From contig NZ_OY782566.1 in assembly GCF_963677875.1 (NCBI RefSeq), forward strand, positions 1 through 64,000: a DNA stretch of 64,000 bases. The letters run 5' to 3'. How positions within the stretch are numbered: the stretch's first letter is position 1; the number at the start of each line of letters is the position of its first letter. A model generated the notes under the pieces. That model ran no database searches, was not told where the DNA came from, and was given only the letters and a program-made list of their open reading frames with translations. Made by a program: the position numbers and the translations under genes. Source of the stretch: Thiomicrorhabdus sp. (GTDB lineage Bacteria > Pseudomonadota > Gammaproteobacteria > Thiomicrospirales > Thiomicrospiraceae). Of the stretch, positions 38,275 to 48,552 are shown piece by piece.

Positions 38275-40476
38275 ATGCGTCGCGCCAAAAATTTAACACT
38301 CTACCTCATACAAATTTTCATTATTGCATTCGGACTGCAAGCGCATTCCGCATTGGCCGATGAACTGCTGGATGTCGATCAGGCATTCCAACTTTCACAG
38401 CCAACGGTTCAGGATGGAAAAATCCATGTTGAATGGCGTATCGCCGACGACTACAAGCTCTATAAAGACAAGATGTCCGTTAGTGCCACACAGATTAAAC
38501 TACAGCAACCAGTCTACTCCAAAGCGAAGACCGTCGAAGACGAACTTTTCGGCAGAACCGAAGTCTTTACGCATCAAGCCAGCATCGACATCCCATACAA
38601 CGGTCAGGCTGCATCGACGGATATTACGGTTAAATACCAGGGCTGCGCCGATAAAATCGGAGTCTGCTATCCTCCGCAAACCCGAACGTTTTCCATTGAA
38701 TTGCCGCCAGCATTCACGCCATCCTCTCTGGGCGCACTGGACAGTTTCCTGAAACAGGAAACCGAAGAGCCGGAACTGCTGGATGCCGAAGATGCCTTCC
38801 GTTTTGCAGTCGATCAATCCGACGCTGCCAATATCAAGCTAACCTGGCAAATCGCACACGGCTATCACCTTTATCAGGATAAAATCAAAACCAAACTGTT
38901 AAAAGGCGACGCCGATCTAGCCCCTCTGTCGCTCCCGGATGCCGAACAGATCGATGATCCCCTGTTCGGAAAAACCGCGGTTTACCACGGTGACCTCCAG
39001 GCAGAGCTGCACATAAAACAGGCGACATCCGGCAGTGAAATTCAAATCGAATACCAGGGATGCTCTGCGGAAGCCGGAGTCTGCTACCCTCCGGTCAGAA
39101 AAACCATTCGACTCGACGCGGTCAGTGCCGGTTCAACATCGGAACCTGCCGCAAATACCGTTTCAACCGGAGCAGAACCGGCATTATCCGAAACCGACCA
39201 GATTGCCGATACACTGAAAAACAGCAGTGTCTGGATTGTCATCGCCACCTTCTTCCTCTTCGGTTTGCTACTGGCTTTCACGCCGTGCGTTTTCCCGATG
39301 ATTCCGATTCTATCCAGCATTATCGTCGGTCAGGGCGATCAGTTAACCACGCGCAGAGCCTTCATCATGTCGCTGGTTTATGTTCTTGCCATGTCGGTTA
39401 CCTATACCGTTGCCGGAGTTTTGGCGGGACTGTTTGGAGAAAATCTGCAAGCCGCCTTCCAGAATCCGTGGATCATCGGCAGTTTCAGTGTCATCTTCAT
39501 TCTGCTCGCCATGTCCATGTTCGGTTTCTATGAGTTGCAGCTGCCAAGCTCTCTGCAGTCAAAACTGACCAACTTGTCGAACAAACAACAAGGCGGCACC
39601 CTGACCGGCGTCGCAATCATGGGCTTTTTATCCGCCCTGATCGTCGGACCGTGCGTCGCGCCACCGCTGGCAGGGGCACTGATTTATATCGGACAAACCG
39701 GAGACGCCCTGCTAGGGGGAACCGCTCTTTTCGCCATGAGTATGGGGATGGGACTGCCACTTCTTCTATTAGGAACCTCTGCCGGAAAACTCCTACCGAG
39801 AGCCGGAGCCTGGATGGATGCCGTCAAAGCCGTATTTGGTGTCGCATTGATCGGTGTCGCCATCTGGATGGCAGAACGCATTCTGCCTTCGGAAATAGTC
39901 CTTCTCAGCTGGGCATTGCTGTTCATTATTTCCGCAGTTTACCTCGGCAGCTTCGAATCAACCGCCGAAAAATCCGGGTGGTTCAAACTGTTTAAAGGAA
40001 TCGGGCTGACGCTTTTCCTCTACGGCGCGCTGATTCTGGCCGGTTTACTCGGCGGCAGTCAAAACATGTTGCAACCGTTAAAAGTTTTCCAGGGTGGCTC
40101 CGGTCCACAGGCTGCCCACGAAGAACATCTCGCCTTCCAGCAAATTAAAAGCCTGAATGACCTGCAGCAGGTTCTGGCATCTGGCAAACCGGTTATGCTC
40201 GACTTTTACGCCGACTGGTGCATCAGCTGCAAGGAGATGGAAAAGTTCACTTTTAGCGATTCCAAAGTACAAGCCGCGCTATCCGGCGTGACCCTGATTC
40301 AGGCTGACGTCACGGCCAACGACACGATCGATAAAGCCCTGATGAAACATTTCAATCTGATCGGGCCGCCGGCGATCCTGTTCTTTGACGCTCAGGGACA
40401 GGAACGCAAAGCGCAAAGAGTCGTCGGCTTCAAAGACGCTGCAACCTTTGAGCAAATCGTCAAGCAGGCTTATTGA
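38275..40476 (+). CDS. dsbD: Thiol:disulfide interchange protein DsbD, duplicated N-domain
   Basis: Carries electrons from cytoplasmic thioredoxin to the periplasm, where they serve DsbC and cytochrome c maturation. 733 residues against 565 in E. coli. The extra length is a tandem copy of the periplasmic alpha domain: copy 1 with C124/C131 (YQGCADKIGVCYPP) and copy 2 with C263/C270 (YQGCSAEAGVCYPP). Eight membrane segments follow with C338 (FTPCVFP) and C460 (GPCVAPP), then a thioredoxin domain with C649-I-S-C652. All catalytic cysteines are present. Signal peptide ends near residue 28. Likely supplies CcmG, encoded 13 kb away. Confidence 0.95.
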   Translation: MRRAKNLTLYLIQIFIIAFGLQAHSALADELLDVDQAFQLSQPTVQDGKIHVEWRIADDYKLYKDKMSVSATQIKLQQPVYSKAKTVEDELFGRTEVFTHQASIDIPYNGQAASTDITVKYQGCADKIGVCYPPQTRTFSIELPPAFTPSSLGALDSFLKQETEEPELLDAEDAFRFAVDQSDAANIKLTWQIAHGYHLYQDKIKTKLLKGDADLAPLSLPDAEQIDDPLFGKTAVYHGDLQAELHIKQATSGSEIQIEYQGCSAEAGVCYPPVRKTIRLDAVSAGSTSEPAANTVSTGAEPALSETDQIADTLKNSSVWIVIATFFLFGLLLAFTPCVFPMIPILSSIIVGQGDQLTTRRAFIMSLVYVLAMSVTYTVAGVLAGLFGENLQAAFQNPWIIGSFSVIFILLAMSMFGFYELQLPSSLQSKLTNLSNKQQGGTLTGVAIMGFLSALIVGPCVAPPLAGALIYIGQTGDALLGGTALFAMSMGMGLPLLLLGTSAGKLLPRAGAWMDAVKAVFGVALIGVAIWMAERILPSEIVLLSWALLFIISAVYLGSFESTAEKSGWFKLFKGIGLTLFLYGALILAGLLGGSQNMLQPLKVFQGGSGPQAAHEEHLAFQQIKSLNDLQQVLASGKPVMLDFYADWCISCKEMEKFTFSDSKVQAALSGVTLIQADVTANDTIDKALMKHFNLIGPPAILFFDAQGQERKAQRVVGFKDAATFEQIVKQAY

Positions 40477-40520
40477 ACCGTTTTAACGACAATCTCAATT
40501 CACCTTCGACTCATCTCGAA

Positions 40521-40539
40521 CGGGGGCTCCAAGCCCCCG
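40521..40539 (+). terminator. Hairpin after dsbD
   Basis: CGGGGGCT-cca-AGCCCCCG is a perfect 8-bp stem about 45 bp after the dsbD stop. It lacks a proper T run, so it may be an RNA-protecting or pausing hairpin instead of a true terminator. A TATAAT box at 40655-40660 could start the aroQ transcript. Confidence 0.5.
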
Positions 40540-40695
40540 ACGCTTCCTCTTAGTTCCTCGGACGTTTCTTAAAGTTCAAAACAGAACGACGCTTTTCAGG
40601 CAAATTACTCCAGGGTTTACTGATTTTTAAATAGTGTTCCCAGACAGCATCAGTTATAATTTCGCATAATTTGATCAACTGACAGGCATAGCCGA

Positions 40696-41136
40696 ATGGC
40701 AAGCATTCTTGTAATTAACGGACCGAATCTGAATATGCTGGGCCGGAGAGAACCGGAAATTTACGGTAACGAAACACTCGCGGACGTAATTGAACGTCTG
40801 GAAATGCTTGCCGACCGTTTTGATATTCGCCTGCGCGACTTTCAGAGTAACTCCGAAGGCGAAATCATCGATCGCATCCATGATGCCATGGATGACGGCA
40901 CTGACTACATTCTGATCAATCCGGCCGCCTACACTCACACCAGCGTCGCAATTCGCGATGCTCTGGCGACCGTCAAGATTCCATTTATCGAGGTTCACCT
41001 GTCGAATATCCACCAGCGTGAACCTTTCCGCCATCACTCCTATTTTTCGGATCTGGCCGACGGAGTCATTGCCGGATTGGGGACACTCGGCTACGAACTG
41101 GCTTTTCAGGCCGCCGTGAACAAATTAATCAAATAA
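40696..41136 (+). CDS. aroQ: 3-dehydroquinate dehydratase, type II
   Basis: Third step of the shikimate pathway. 146 residues, standard. Motifs are [17 protein letters not shown] (with the catalytic Tyr), [34 protein letters not shown] and [17 protein letters not shown] with the catalytic His. It stands upstream of accB-accC, the usual gammaproteobacterial order. Confidence 0.96.
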   Translation: MASILVINGPNLNMLGRREPEIYGNETLADVIERLEMLADRFDIRLRDFQSNSEGEIIDRIHDAMDDGTDYILINPAAYTHTSVAIRDALATVKIPFIEVHLSNIHQREPFRHHSYFSDLADGVIAGLGTLGYELAFQAAVNKLIK

Positions 41137-41223
41137 CGAATCATCGGCTTTAGACAAGACGGGAGCTGAAGCCACACTCAACAACGCAAAATCGGAGCAA
41201 TCCGACAGAGAGGATAAAACAAC

Positions 41224-41688
41224 ATGGACATTCGATCGATTCGAAAACTTATTGAAATTGTAGAACAGTCAGATATCGCAGAAATCGAGATCAAGGAAGG
41301 CGAACATAATATTCGCATTACCCGCAGTCAAGAGCCGGTTTACGTCACTGCACCGGCCGCAGCACCGGTTCAAGCCGTTGCCAGCGCTCCGGCTGCCGCA
41401 CCCGGGCCGGTCGAAACCCCAGCTCCAGCCAGCGCCGCGCCGGCCGAAGCCAGCGGTCATAAAGTAACTTCACCAATGGTCGGAACCTTCTACTCTTCAC
41501 CTTCACCGGATGCCGACGCATTCGTTAAAGTCGGAGACCAGGTTGCCGAAGGCGATACGCTCTGCATTATCGAAGCGATGAAAATTATGAACCCGATTGA
41601 AGCCGACAAAGCCGGAACCATCAAACAAGTTCTCGGCGTAAACGGTGAGCCGGTTGAATACGGTCAAACACTATTCGTGATCGAATAA
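41224..41688 (+). CDS. accB: Biotin carboxyl carrier protein of acetyl-CoA carboxylase
   Basis: 154 residues. An N-terminal helical segment ([20 protein letters not shown]), a Pro/Ala-rich linker (about 40-78) and the biotinyl domain with [11 protein letters not shown], where K120 is biotinylated. Start follows AGAGAGGA. It carries the carboxyl group from AccC to the transferase in fatty acid synthesis. A small hairpin TCGGA-gcaa-TCCGA lies just before the ribosome site. Confidence 0.96.
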   Translation: MDIRSIRKLIEIVEQSDIAEIEIKEGEHNIRITRSQEPVYVTAPAAAPVQAVASAPAAAPGPVETPAPASAAPAEASGHKVTSPMVGTFYSSPSPDADAFVKVGDQVAEGDTLCIIEAMKIMNPIEADKAGTIKQVLGVNGEPVEYGQTLFVIE

Positions 41689-41700
41689 GGGTCAGACTAC

Positions 41701-43050
41701 ATGCTTGAAAAAATCCTCATCGCCAACCGAGGCGAAATTGCACTTCGCGTTTTGCGCGCCTGCAAAGAACTGGGCATTAAAACGGTCGCTGTGCATTCAA
41801 CGGCCGATGCCGATCTCAAACACGTATTGCTGGCGGACGAATCGGTCTGTATCGGACCTGCTCCCTCTTCAGAGAGCTATCTGAACATTCCAGCCATTAT
41901 TTCTGCTGCCGAAGTCACCGACGCCGAAGCCATTCACCCGGGTTACGGTTTCTTGTCTGAAAACGCCGACTTCGCCGAACGCGTAGAAGAAAGCGGTTTC
42001 ACCTTTATCGGTCCGAAAGCGGAAACCATTCGTCTGATGGGCGATAAAGTTTCGGCCATCAAGGCCATGAAAGCGGCTGGCGTTCCAACCGTTCCCGGGT
42101 CCGGCGGCCCGCTGGGCAAAGATGACGCTGAAAACCTTCGCATTGCCCGAGAAATCGGCTATCCGGTCATCATCAAAGCCTCCGGCGGTGGCGGTGGCCG
42201 CGGCATGCGAGTTGTCCATACCGAAGCGAACCTGCTGAAATCGATTCAGCTCACCAGCTCGGAAGCGGGCAGCTTCTTCGGAAATCCGGAAGTTTACATG
42301 GAAAAATTTCTGGAAAATCCACGCCATGTCGAAATTCAGGTCCTGGCAGACGGTCAAGGCAGCGCAGTGCATCTTGGAGAGCGTGACTGCTCCATGCAAC
42401 GTCGACACCAAAAGGTTGTCGAAGAAGCGCCGGCACCGGGTATTACCGCGGAACAACGCGAAAAGATCGGCAGTGCCTGTGTGAACGCTTGTCTGGAAAT
42501 CAACTATCGCGGCGCGGGAACTTTCGAATTTCTGTATGAAAACGGCGAATTCTATTTCATCGAAATGAATACTCGCCTGCAGGTCGAACACTGTGTCACC
42601 GAAATGGTCACCGGCATCGATCTGGTCAAAGCCCAAATCGAAGTCGCCATGGGAATGCCTCTCAGCATTTGCCAGGAAGACATCAAATTGAAAGGTCATG
42701 CGATCGAGTGCCGTGTAAATGCCGAAAATCCGGCTCGCAATTTCATGCCGTCTCCAGGCAGAATTGAACGCCTGCACCTTCCGGGTGGTCTGGGTGTCCG
42801 CTGGGATTCACACATTTATACCGGCTACAGCATTCCACCGAACTACGATTCCATGATCGGCAAGCTGATCTGCTTCGGTAGCGACCGTAATACAGCGATT
42901 GCCCGTATGGACAACGCTTTGAGCGAAATGGTGATCAAAGGCATCGATACCAATATTCATATGCAGCGTGAAATTATGAACGATGGCGGCTTCCGAGAAG
43001 GAGGACGCAACATTCATTACTTAGAAGAACGCTTAGAGCATCTGGTTTAA
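41701..43050 (+). CDS. accC: Biotin carboxylase of acetyl-CoA carboxylase
   Basis: 449 residues, full family length. ATP-grasp enzyme carboxylating biotin on AccB. Visible are the N-terminal [27 protein letters not shown], the glycine-rich ATP loop [34 protein letters not shown] and [18 protein letters not shown]. It follows accB by 12 bp and ends at a strong terminator. Confidence 0.97.
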   Translation: MLEKILIANRGEIALRVLRACKELGIKTVAVHSTADADLKHVLLADESVCIGPAPSSESYLNIPAIISAAEVTDAEAIHPGYGFLSENADFAERVEESGFTFIGPKAETIRLMGDKVSAIKAMKAAGVPTVPGSGGPLGKDDAENLRIAREIGYPVIIKASGGGGGRGMRVVHTEANLLKSIQLTSSEAGSFFGNPEVYMEKFLENPRHVEIQVLADGQGSAVHLGERDCSMQRRHQKVVEEAPAPGITAEQREKIGSACVNACLEINYRGAGTFEFLYENGEFYFIEMNTRLQVEHCVTEMVTGIDLVKAQIEVAMGMPLSICQEDIKLKGHAIECRVNAENPARNFMPSPGRIERLHLPGGLGVRWDSHIYTGYSIPPNYDSMIGKLICFGSDRNTAIARMDNALSEMVIKGIDTNIHMQREIMNDGGFREGGRNIHYLEERLEHLV

Positions 43051-43062
43051 TCATTGCCAAAC

Positions 43063-43112
43063 GCCACGGAGTTCGCTTTTGACCGCGTCAAAACGAGCTT
43101 CGTGGCTTTTTT
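43063..43112 (+). terminator. Intrinsic terminator of accBC
   Basis: A long stem starting GCCACG (43063) and ending CGTGGC (43106), with inner pairs around TTGAC/GTCAA, followed by T6. The prmA ribosome site lies just downstream, so prmA-dusB-fis either have a separate promoter or are reached by readthrough. Confidence 0.85.
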
Positions 43113-43132
43113 GTTTTTAGAGAGTGAAATTT

Positions 43133-44014
43133 ATGGCCTGGATTCAGATTTCCACCACCGTTGAAGAAACGTTTGCCGAGCCGTTGTCCGACGCGTTCGG
43201 CGAATGCGGTTCAGTCTCGGTAACTTTCGAAGATGCGCAGGACCAACCCATTTTCGAACCCGACATCGGCACCACCCCGATCTGGCAAAATACCAGAGTC
43301 AGCGCACTTTTCGATGCAGAAATCGATGCGCAAAGCGTATTAAAGCTTCTCAAACAGCTTCTACCCGCCATTTCCGAACACGATTTCAAAATCGAAGCCA
43401 TCGAAGACAAGGACTGGGTTCGCGAATGGATGGATCAGTTTCAACCACTCGCTTTCGGCAAGCGGCTGTGGATTGTGCCAAGCTGGCTGGAAGCACCCGA
43501 TCCGCAGGGTGTCAACCTTATGCTTGATCCGGGACTGGCATTTGGAACCGGCACCCATCCGACGACCGCACTGTGCCTTGAGTGGCTGGATAGCAACCCG
43601 CCGCTTGACCTTACCGTGATCGACTACGGCTGCGGCTCGGGCATCTTGGCTCTTGCGGCTAAAAAACTCGGCGCCGCATCCGTTTGCGGAACCGATATCG
43701 ACCCGCAAGCAATTACCGCCAGCCTTGAAAATTCCAAGCGCAATGCCGAAAACATTCCGTTTGCACTGGTTAAAAACTTCGATTCCCAACCGGTTGATCT
43801 CTTGCTGGCCAATATCCTGGCCGGCCCGTTAAAAGAGCTGGCCCCCGAATTCGAACGCCTGATGAAGCCTGGCGCCCAGCTGGTTCTATCCGGTCTGCTT
43901 GCCTCTCAAGCTGATGAGCTGATTGCACATTACCGCCACTTCGGCATCGAATTAACCGAGTTGCAAACCCGTGAAGAATGGGGACTACTCAGCGGTCGAA
44001 AACAATCGGTTTAG
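43133..44014 (+). CDS. prmA: Ribosomal protein L11 methyltransferase
   Basis: SAM-dependent enzyme that trimethylates L11. 293 residues. N-terminal MAWIQISTTVEETFAE domain binds L11; GTGTHPTTALCLEWL and DYGCGSGILALAA form the SAM site; LLANILAGPL is the NPPY-like active loop. Start 43133 (ATG) chosen over an upstream in-frame GTG at 43124 from family N-termini. Confidence 0.95.
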   Translation: MAWIQISTTVEETFAEPLSDAFGECGSVSVTFEDAQDQPIFEPDIGTTPIWQNTRVSALFDAEIDAQSVLKLLKQLLPAISEHDFKIEAIEDKDWVREWMDQFQPLAFGKRLWIVPSWLEAPDPQGVNLMLDPGLAFGTGTHPTTALCLEWLDSNPPLDLTVIDYGCGSGILALAAKKLGAASVCGTDIDPQAITASLENSKRNAENIPFALVKNFDSQPVDLLLANILAGPLKELAPEFERLMKPGAQLVLSGLLASQADELIAHYRHFGIELTELQTREEWGLLSGRKQSV

Positions 44015-44033
44015 CAAGTAACGCCCTCTGATT

Positions 44034-45011
44034 ATGCTTAAAATCGGCCCCTACCAATTCGCTAATCCCCTGGTGCTGGCTCCCATGGCCGGAGTCACCG
44101 ATGCCGTTTATCGCAAACTGTGCCGCGAACAGGGCGCCGCCTACACGCTCGCAGAGATGGTCGCCTCCAAAAAGCAACTTTGGGAATCGAAAAAATCTTC
44201 CACCCGGCATGTTGACCCGCAAGATCCGGAACCGAGGGCCGTTCAATTGATTGGCACCTCGCCCGATGAACTGGCAGAGGCCGCGGTCTGGCAGGTCAGC
44301 CAAGGCGCGCAGATCATCGACTTGAACATGGGTTGCCCGGCTAAAAAGGTCTGCAATGTTGCGGCTGGCTCCGCATTGATGGCCGATCCGTCCAGAGTTG
44401 CAGAGATTTTTCAAACGGTCAGCAAGGCGGTTGATGTCCCTGTAACCGTTAAAACACGAACCGGTACCGACGCTGAAAACAAAAATGCTTTGCAGATCGC
44501 CCTGCTCGCTCAGGAACACGGATTACAGGCAATCAGCATCCACGGCCGAACCCGAGAAGACAAGTTCAATGGCTGCGCAGAATACGACACCATTCGCAAC
44601 GTCAAACGATCAGTGCAGATTCCGGTCATTGCGAATGGTGATATTTGCAGTCCCGAACAGGCTGCTTTTGTATTAAAATATACCGCTTGCGACGCCATAA
44701 TGATCGGCCGGGCTTCACAAGGCAATCCTTGGATATTTCGCGAGATAAATCATTATCTTAAGCACCGGACAAAACTCGCCGGACCAAGTTTGCAGGAGAA
44801 GCGCCGCATCATCCTGCAGCACCTGCGCGGTTTGTACGAACTCTACGGAGACAGCCACGGCGTACGCATTGCCCGGAAGCATTTAGGCTGGTACGCCCAA
44901 TCCATTCCGGACGGCACCAAATTACGTAAAGCCTTCAACCAACTGACGGAACACCACCGGCAGCTGCAACTGGTCGAAGACTACTTTAACCACAATACAA
45001 CATCGAATTAA
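44034..45011 (+). CDS. dusB: tRNA-dihydrouridine synthase B
   Basis: FMN enzyme reducing uridines of tRNA. 325 residues. TIM-barrel start LAPMAGVTDAVYRKLC, catalytic Cys in NMGCPAKKVCN, TVKTRTGTD, SIHGRTREDKFNG and VIANGDICSPEQA. DusB is the paralogue that is normally linked to fis, which follows 9 bp downstream. Confidence 0.95.
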   Translation: MLKIGPYQFANPLVLAPMAGVTDAVYRKLCREQGAAYTLAEMVASKKQLWESKKSSTRHVDPQDPEPRAVQLIGTSPDELAEAAVWQVSQGAQIIDLNMGCPAKKVCNVAAGSALMADPSRVAEIFQTVSKAVDVPVTVKTRTGTDAENKNALQIALLAQEHGLQAISIHGRTREDKFNGCAEYDTIRNVKRSVQIPVIANGDICSPEQAAFVLKYTACDAIMIGRASQGNPWIFREINHYLKHRTKLAGPSLQEKRRIILQHLRGLYELYGDSHGVRIARKHLGWYAQSIPDGTKLRKAFNQLTEHHRQLQLVEDYFNHNTTSN

Positions 45012-45020
45012 ACAAGCGAC

Positions 45021-45272
45021 ATGAGCGAAAACATTCCGCAAAACAACCTGAGCATTCAAGTCACTCAAACGCTGGAAGCTTATTTTGAAACCCTTGAAGA
45101 CCAGTCAACCTGCGACCTGCACGATATGGTCATCCAGCAAGTTGAAAAACCGCTCATCGAATTCGTCTTGAACAGAACCCAGCATAATCAGACACAAACA
45201 GCACAAATCTTGGGAATTAACCGCAATACCTTGAGAAAGAAGATGCTGAAATACCAACTTATTGAATCCTAA
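45021..45272 (+). CDS. fis: Nucleoid protein Fis
   Basis: 83-residue DNA-bending protein. The C-terminal helix-turn-helix is strongly conserved (FVLNRTQHNQTQTAQILGIN and RNTLRKKMLKY). The N-terminal beta-hairpin is shorter than in the 98-residue E. coli protein. Encoded after dusB, the standard arrangement. Confidence 0.94.
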   Translation: MSENIPQNNLSIQVTQTLEAYFETLEDQSTCDLHDMVIQQVEKPLIEFVLNRTQHNQTQTAQILGINRNTLRKKMLKYQLIES

Positions 45273-45296
45273 TTTTCTTTTTTCGGAGAATCCATT

Positions 45297-46859
45297 ATGA
45301 AACCAGTTCGTCGTGCTTTAATCAGCGTGTCCGACAAAGACGGCATCCTAGAGTTTGCCAAATCGCTTGACGCCATGGGCGTTGCCATTCTATCAACCGG
45401 GGGAACTTACAAGGTACTTTCCGAAGCCGGCCTGCCGGTCACAGAAGTCTCCGAGTACACCGGTTTTCCGGAGATGATGGATGGTCGTGTAAAAACCCTG
45501 CACCCGAAAATTCACGGCGGTCTACTCGGGCGCCGCGGCAAGGACGATGCGATTATGAACGAACACGGCATTGATCCGATTGATATGGTCGTAGTGAATT
45601 TATATCCGTTTGAAGCAACGGTCGCCAAAGAAGACTGCTCACTGGAAGATGCCATCGAAAACATCGACATCGGCGGCCCGACTATGCTTCGTTCCGCAGC
45701 CAAAAACCACAACGATGTGGCGGTTGTCACCGATCCTGCCGACTATGCACGTATTCTTGAAGAAATGAGCGCTAACGAAGGCCAGCTTTCACACGCAACG
45801 CGTTTCGACCTGGCGATTAAGACCTTCGAACAGACAGCGCGTTACGATGGTGCCATCTCCAACTACTTCGGAAAGATGTTCAACACCGAAGAAAACGATA
45901 GCTTCCCGCGCACTTACAATACCCAATTCGTTAAGAAGCAGTCCATGCGCTACGGTGAAAACCCGCATCAGGCTGCGGCTTTTTATACTGAACGCAATGC
46001 TTCCGAAGCGTCGATTTCAACTGCGACCCAAATCCAAGGCAAGGAACTGTCTTTCAACAATATCGCCGATACCGATGCGGCATTGGAACTGGTAAAAACT
46101 TTCGACGAAACGGCTTGTGTCATCGTCAAACACGCCAATCCATGCGGCGTTTCCATCGGAGCAACGCAATTCGAAGCTTATGACCGTGCTTACCAGACCG
46201 ATCCGACTTCCGCTTTCGGCGGCATTATCGCCTTCAACACCGAGTTGGATGGCGAAACCGCTCAAGCGATCGTCGACCGTCAATTCGTTGAGGTTATTAT
46301 TGCACCGAAAGTTTCCGATGCCGCTAAAGCAGCCGTAGAAGCCAAGAAAAACGTTCGTTTGCTGGAATGCGGCGAATTCACCGGTCAGGAAGCCGCCTAC
46401 GATTACAAACGCGTTACCGGCGGACTATTGGTGCAAGATCGTGATCTGGGTACGGTTACGGCGGAAGATCTGAAAGTCGTCACCAAACGCGCGCCAACCG
46501 ATAAAGAGATGCAAGACCTGATGTTTGCCTGGAAAGTGGCAAAATTCGTTAAATCGAATGCGATCGTTTACGTCAAGGACGGCATGACTGTCGGAGTCGG
46601 TGCCGGGCAAATGAGCCGCGTTTATTCGGCAAAAATCGCCGGTATCAAGGCAGAAGATGAAGGTCTGGAAGTTCCTGGTTCGGTCATGGCGTCGGACGCT
46701 TTCTTCCCATTCCGCGACGGAATCGATGCCGCTGCGGCGGCTGGCATTACAGCGGTAATCCATCCAGGCGGTTCCATGCGTGATCAGGAAGTGATCGATG
46801 CAGCGGACGAACATGGAATTGCAATGGTATTCACCGGAATGCGCCACTTCCGCCACTAA
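45297..46859 (+). CDS. purH: AICAR transformylase/IMP cyclohydrolase
   Basis: Bifunctional enzyme for the last two steps of IMP synthesis. 520 residues. The N-terminal cyclohydrolase part has [29 protein letters not shown] and [16 protein letters not shown]; the C-terminal transformylase part has [30 protein letters not shown] and [24 protein letters not shown] serves as ribosome site. Confidence 0.97.
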   Translation: MKPVRRALISVSDKDGILEFAKSLDAMGVAILSTGGTYKVLSEAGLPVTEVSEYTGFPEMMDGRVKTLHPKIHGGLLGRRGKDDAIMNEHGIDPIDMVVVNLYPFEATVAKEDCSLEDAIENIDIGGPTMLRSAAKNHNDVAVVTDPADYARILEEMSANEGQLSHATRFDLAIKTFEQTARYDGAISNYFGKMFNTEENDSFPRTYNTQFVKKQSMRYGENPHQAAAFYTERNASEASISTATQIQGKELSFNNIADTDAALELVKTFDETACVIVKHANPCGVSIGATQFEAYDRAYQTDPTSAFGGIIAFNTELDGETAQAIVDRQFVEVIIAPKVSDAAKAAVEAKKNVRLLECGEFTGQEAAYDYKRVTGGLLVQDRDLGTVTAEDLKVVTKRAPTDKEMQDLMFAWKVAKFVKSNAIVYVKDGMTVGVGAGQMSRVYSAKIAGIKAEDEGLEVPGSVMASDAFFPFRDGIDAAAAAGITAVIHPGGSMRDQEVIDAADEHGIAMVFTGMRHFRH

Positions 46860-46871
46860 AAATTGCTTGCC

Positions 46872-46897
46872 CAAATTTGCTGCCCTCTGCAAATTTG
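46872..46897. repeat. Perfect inverted repeat between purH and purD
   Basis: CAAATTTGC-tgccctct-GCAAATTTG, 9-bp arms, 8-nt loop, without a following T run. It could be a weak terminator, an mRNA stabiliser or a repressor site. A PurR-like consensus is not evident. Confidence 0.55.
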
Positions 46898-46946
46898 CGG
46901 CAAAAGGCTAATTTTTAAAACAAATTTTTAAAGAGAGAATTCATTT

Positions 46947-48239
46947 ATGAATATTTTAGTAATTGGTAGCGGCGGGCGTGAACACGCTTTGGCTTGGAAA
47001 GCAGCCCAATCGCCTCTGGCGGAGAAAGTGTTTGTCGCTCCTGGGAATGCCGGTACCGCTTTGGAGCCGAATCTTGAAAACGTCGACATCAAAGTTGAAG
47101 ACCTTGACGGTTTGGTGGCATTCGCAAAAGAAAATGCCATCGGACTGGCGATTGTCGGCCCGGAAGTGCCTCTGGTTTTAGGCGTGGTTGACGCTTTTCA
47201 GGCTGCCGGTCTGAAGTGCTTCGGTCCATCCAAAGAAGCCGCACAATTGGAAGGCTCCAAAGCATTTTCCAAAGATTTCCTGGCAAAACACAAAATCCCA
47301 ACCGCCGCTTACCGTGTTTTTACGGAAATTCCTCCGGCCAAAGAGTTCATCCGCGAGCTGGGCGCTCCGATCGTGATCAAAGCCGATGGTCTAGCCGCCG
47401 GTAAAGGCGTTATTCTGGCAGATACCGAAGAAGAAGCCTTTGCGGCGGTCGAAGACATGCTGGAAGGCAACAAATTCGGTGACGCCGGCGCCCGCGTCGT
47501 CGTCGAAGAGTTTCTTTACGGTGAAGAAGCCAGCTTCATTGTCATGGCCGACGGTAAAAACGTTTTGCCGATGGCGACTTCGCAGGATCATAAAGCGCGC
47601 AATAACGGCGATACCGGTCCAAATACCGGCGGTATGGGTGCCTACACCCCGGCTCCGGTGGTGACGCCTGAAATCCATGATCGCGCCATGCGCGAAGTGA
47701 TCATGCCGACCATTGAAGGGATGGCCAAGGATGGATTGCCGTATACCGGTTTCCTGTACGCCGGTCTGATGATCGATGCGGCAGGGGCGCCGAAAGTGCT
47801 AGAATTCAACTGCCGTTTCGGTGATCCCGAAACCCAACCGATTATGATGCGTCTGCAATCGGATCTGGTTCAGCATTGCCTGGATGCGCTGGATAGCAAA
47901 CTGGATCAGGCAACGGCTCAATGGGATGAACGCGCTGCCTTGGGCGTCGTTATGGCCGCCGGCGGTTATCCAGACGAATACCGCAAAGGCGATGTCATCA
48001 ATGGAATCGATAATGCCAATGCCGACGATCTGAAAGTTTTCCATGCCGGCACCTCTTTAAGTGCTGACGGTGAAGTCATTACCTCCGGTGGACGCGTTCT
48101 TTGCGTAACCGCTCTGGGTGAAAATGTCACCGAAGCGCAAAAGCGTGCCTACGAAGGCGTTGAGCAAGTCAATTGGAACGAAGTCTATTTCCGTACCGAT
48201 ATCGGCCACCGGGCCGTTGAACGCGAACAAAAAGCGTAA
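46947..48239 (+). CDS. purD: Phosphoribosylamine-glycine ligase
   Basis: ATP-grasp enzyme making GAR in purine synthesis. 430 residues. MNILVIGSGGREHALAWK at the N-terminus, VGPEVPLVLGVVDAF, GAPIVIKADGLAAGKGV, GPNTGGMGAYTPAPVV and LEFNCRFGDPETQPIM are all present. It follows purH with an 87-bp gap. Confidence 0.97.
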   Translation: MNILVIGSGGREHALAWKAAQSPLAEKVFVAPGNAGTALEPNLENVDIKVEDLDGLVAFAKENAIGLAIVGPEVPLVLGVVDAFQAAGLKCFGPSKEAAQLEGSKAFSKDFLAKHKIPTAAYRVFTEIPPAKEFIRELGAPIVIKADGLAAGKGVILADTEEEAFAAVEDMLEGNKFGDAGARVVVEEFLYGEEASFIVMADGKNVLPMATSQDHKARNNGDTGPNTGGMGAYTPAPVVTPEIHDRAMREVIMPTIEGMAKDGLPYTGFLYAGLMIDAAGAPKVLEFNCRFGDPETQPIMMRLQSDLVQHCLDALDSKLDQATAQWDERAALGVVMAAGGYPDEYRKGDVINGIDNANADDLKVFHAGTSLSADGEVITSGGRVLCVTALGENVTEAQKRAYEGVEQVNWNEVYFRTDIGHRAVEREQKA

Positions 48240-48261
48240 TCAAGACCTCTCCCCCCTACTC

Positions 48262-48284
48262 CGGAAGTCCTTGCGACTTTCGGA
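48262..48284 (+). terminator. Terminator-like hairpin after purD
   Basis: CCGGAAGTC-cttgc-GACTTTCGG (one G-U pair) is followed by AAATTT, a poor T run. The rest of the 313-bp gap between purD and ccmA (48240-48552) holds no gene that I can support. Confidence 0.5.
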
Positions 48285-48505
48285 AATTTCCTCCATAAAT
48301 CAATCCGTTCTCGATTCCAAAAACACCTCCCATCCCTGCCGATCAGAATTTATCCATCCGTCCTCAGGCAAATATCAGAGTTTACTGAAATAAAACCGCC
48401 TAATGGATTATAAAAAATACCTAGGATAAAGCAGGCCGGTTTTGCTTTTCATCCCCGGGCATTTTGCTAAACTTGGGCCTCAAAATACAAAAACGAAATC
48501 CAAAA

Positions 48506-48523
48506 CTCCTCAGGATAGAGGAG
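48506..48523 (+). promoter_or_regulatory. Hairpin with strong SD-like arm before ccmA
   Basis: CTCCTC-aggata-GAGGAG, a perfect 6-bp stem. The right arm belongs to GAGGAGG, a very strong ribosome-binding sequence, yet the ccmA ATG is 28 bases further on and the codon at the ideal distance is ATC. It may be a leader control element. Confidence 0.35.
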
Positions 48524-48552
48524 GTTTATAACATCGGGTAAGCACATCCAAA

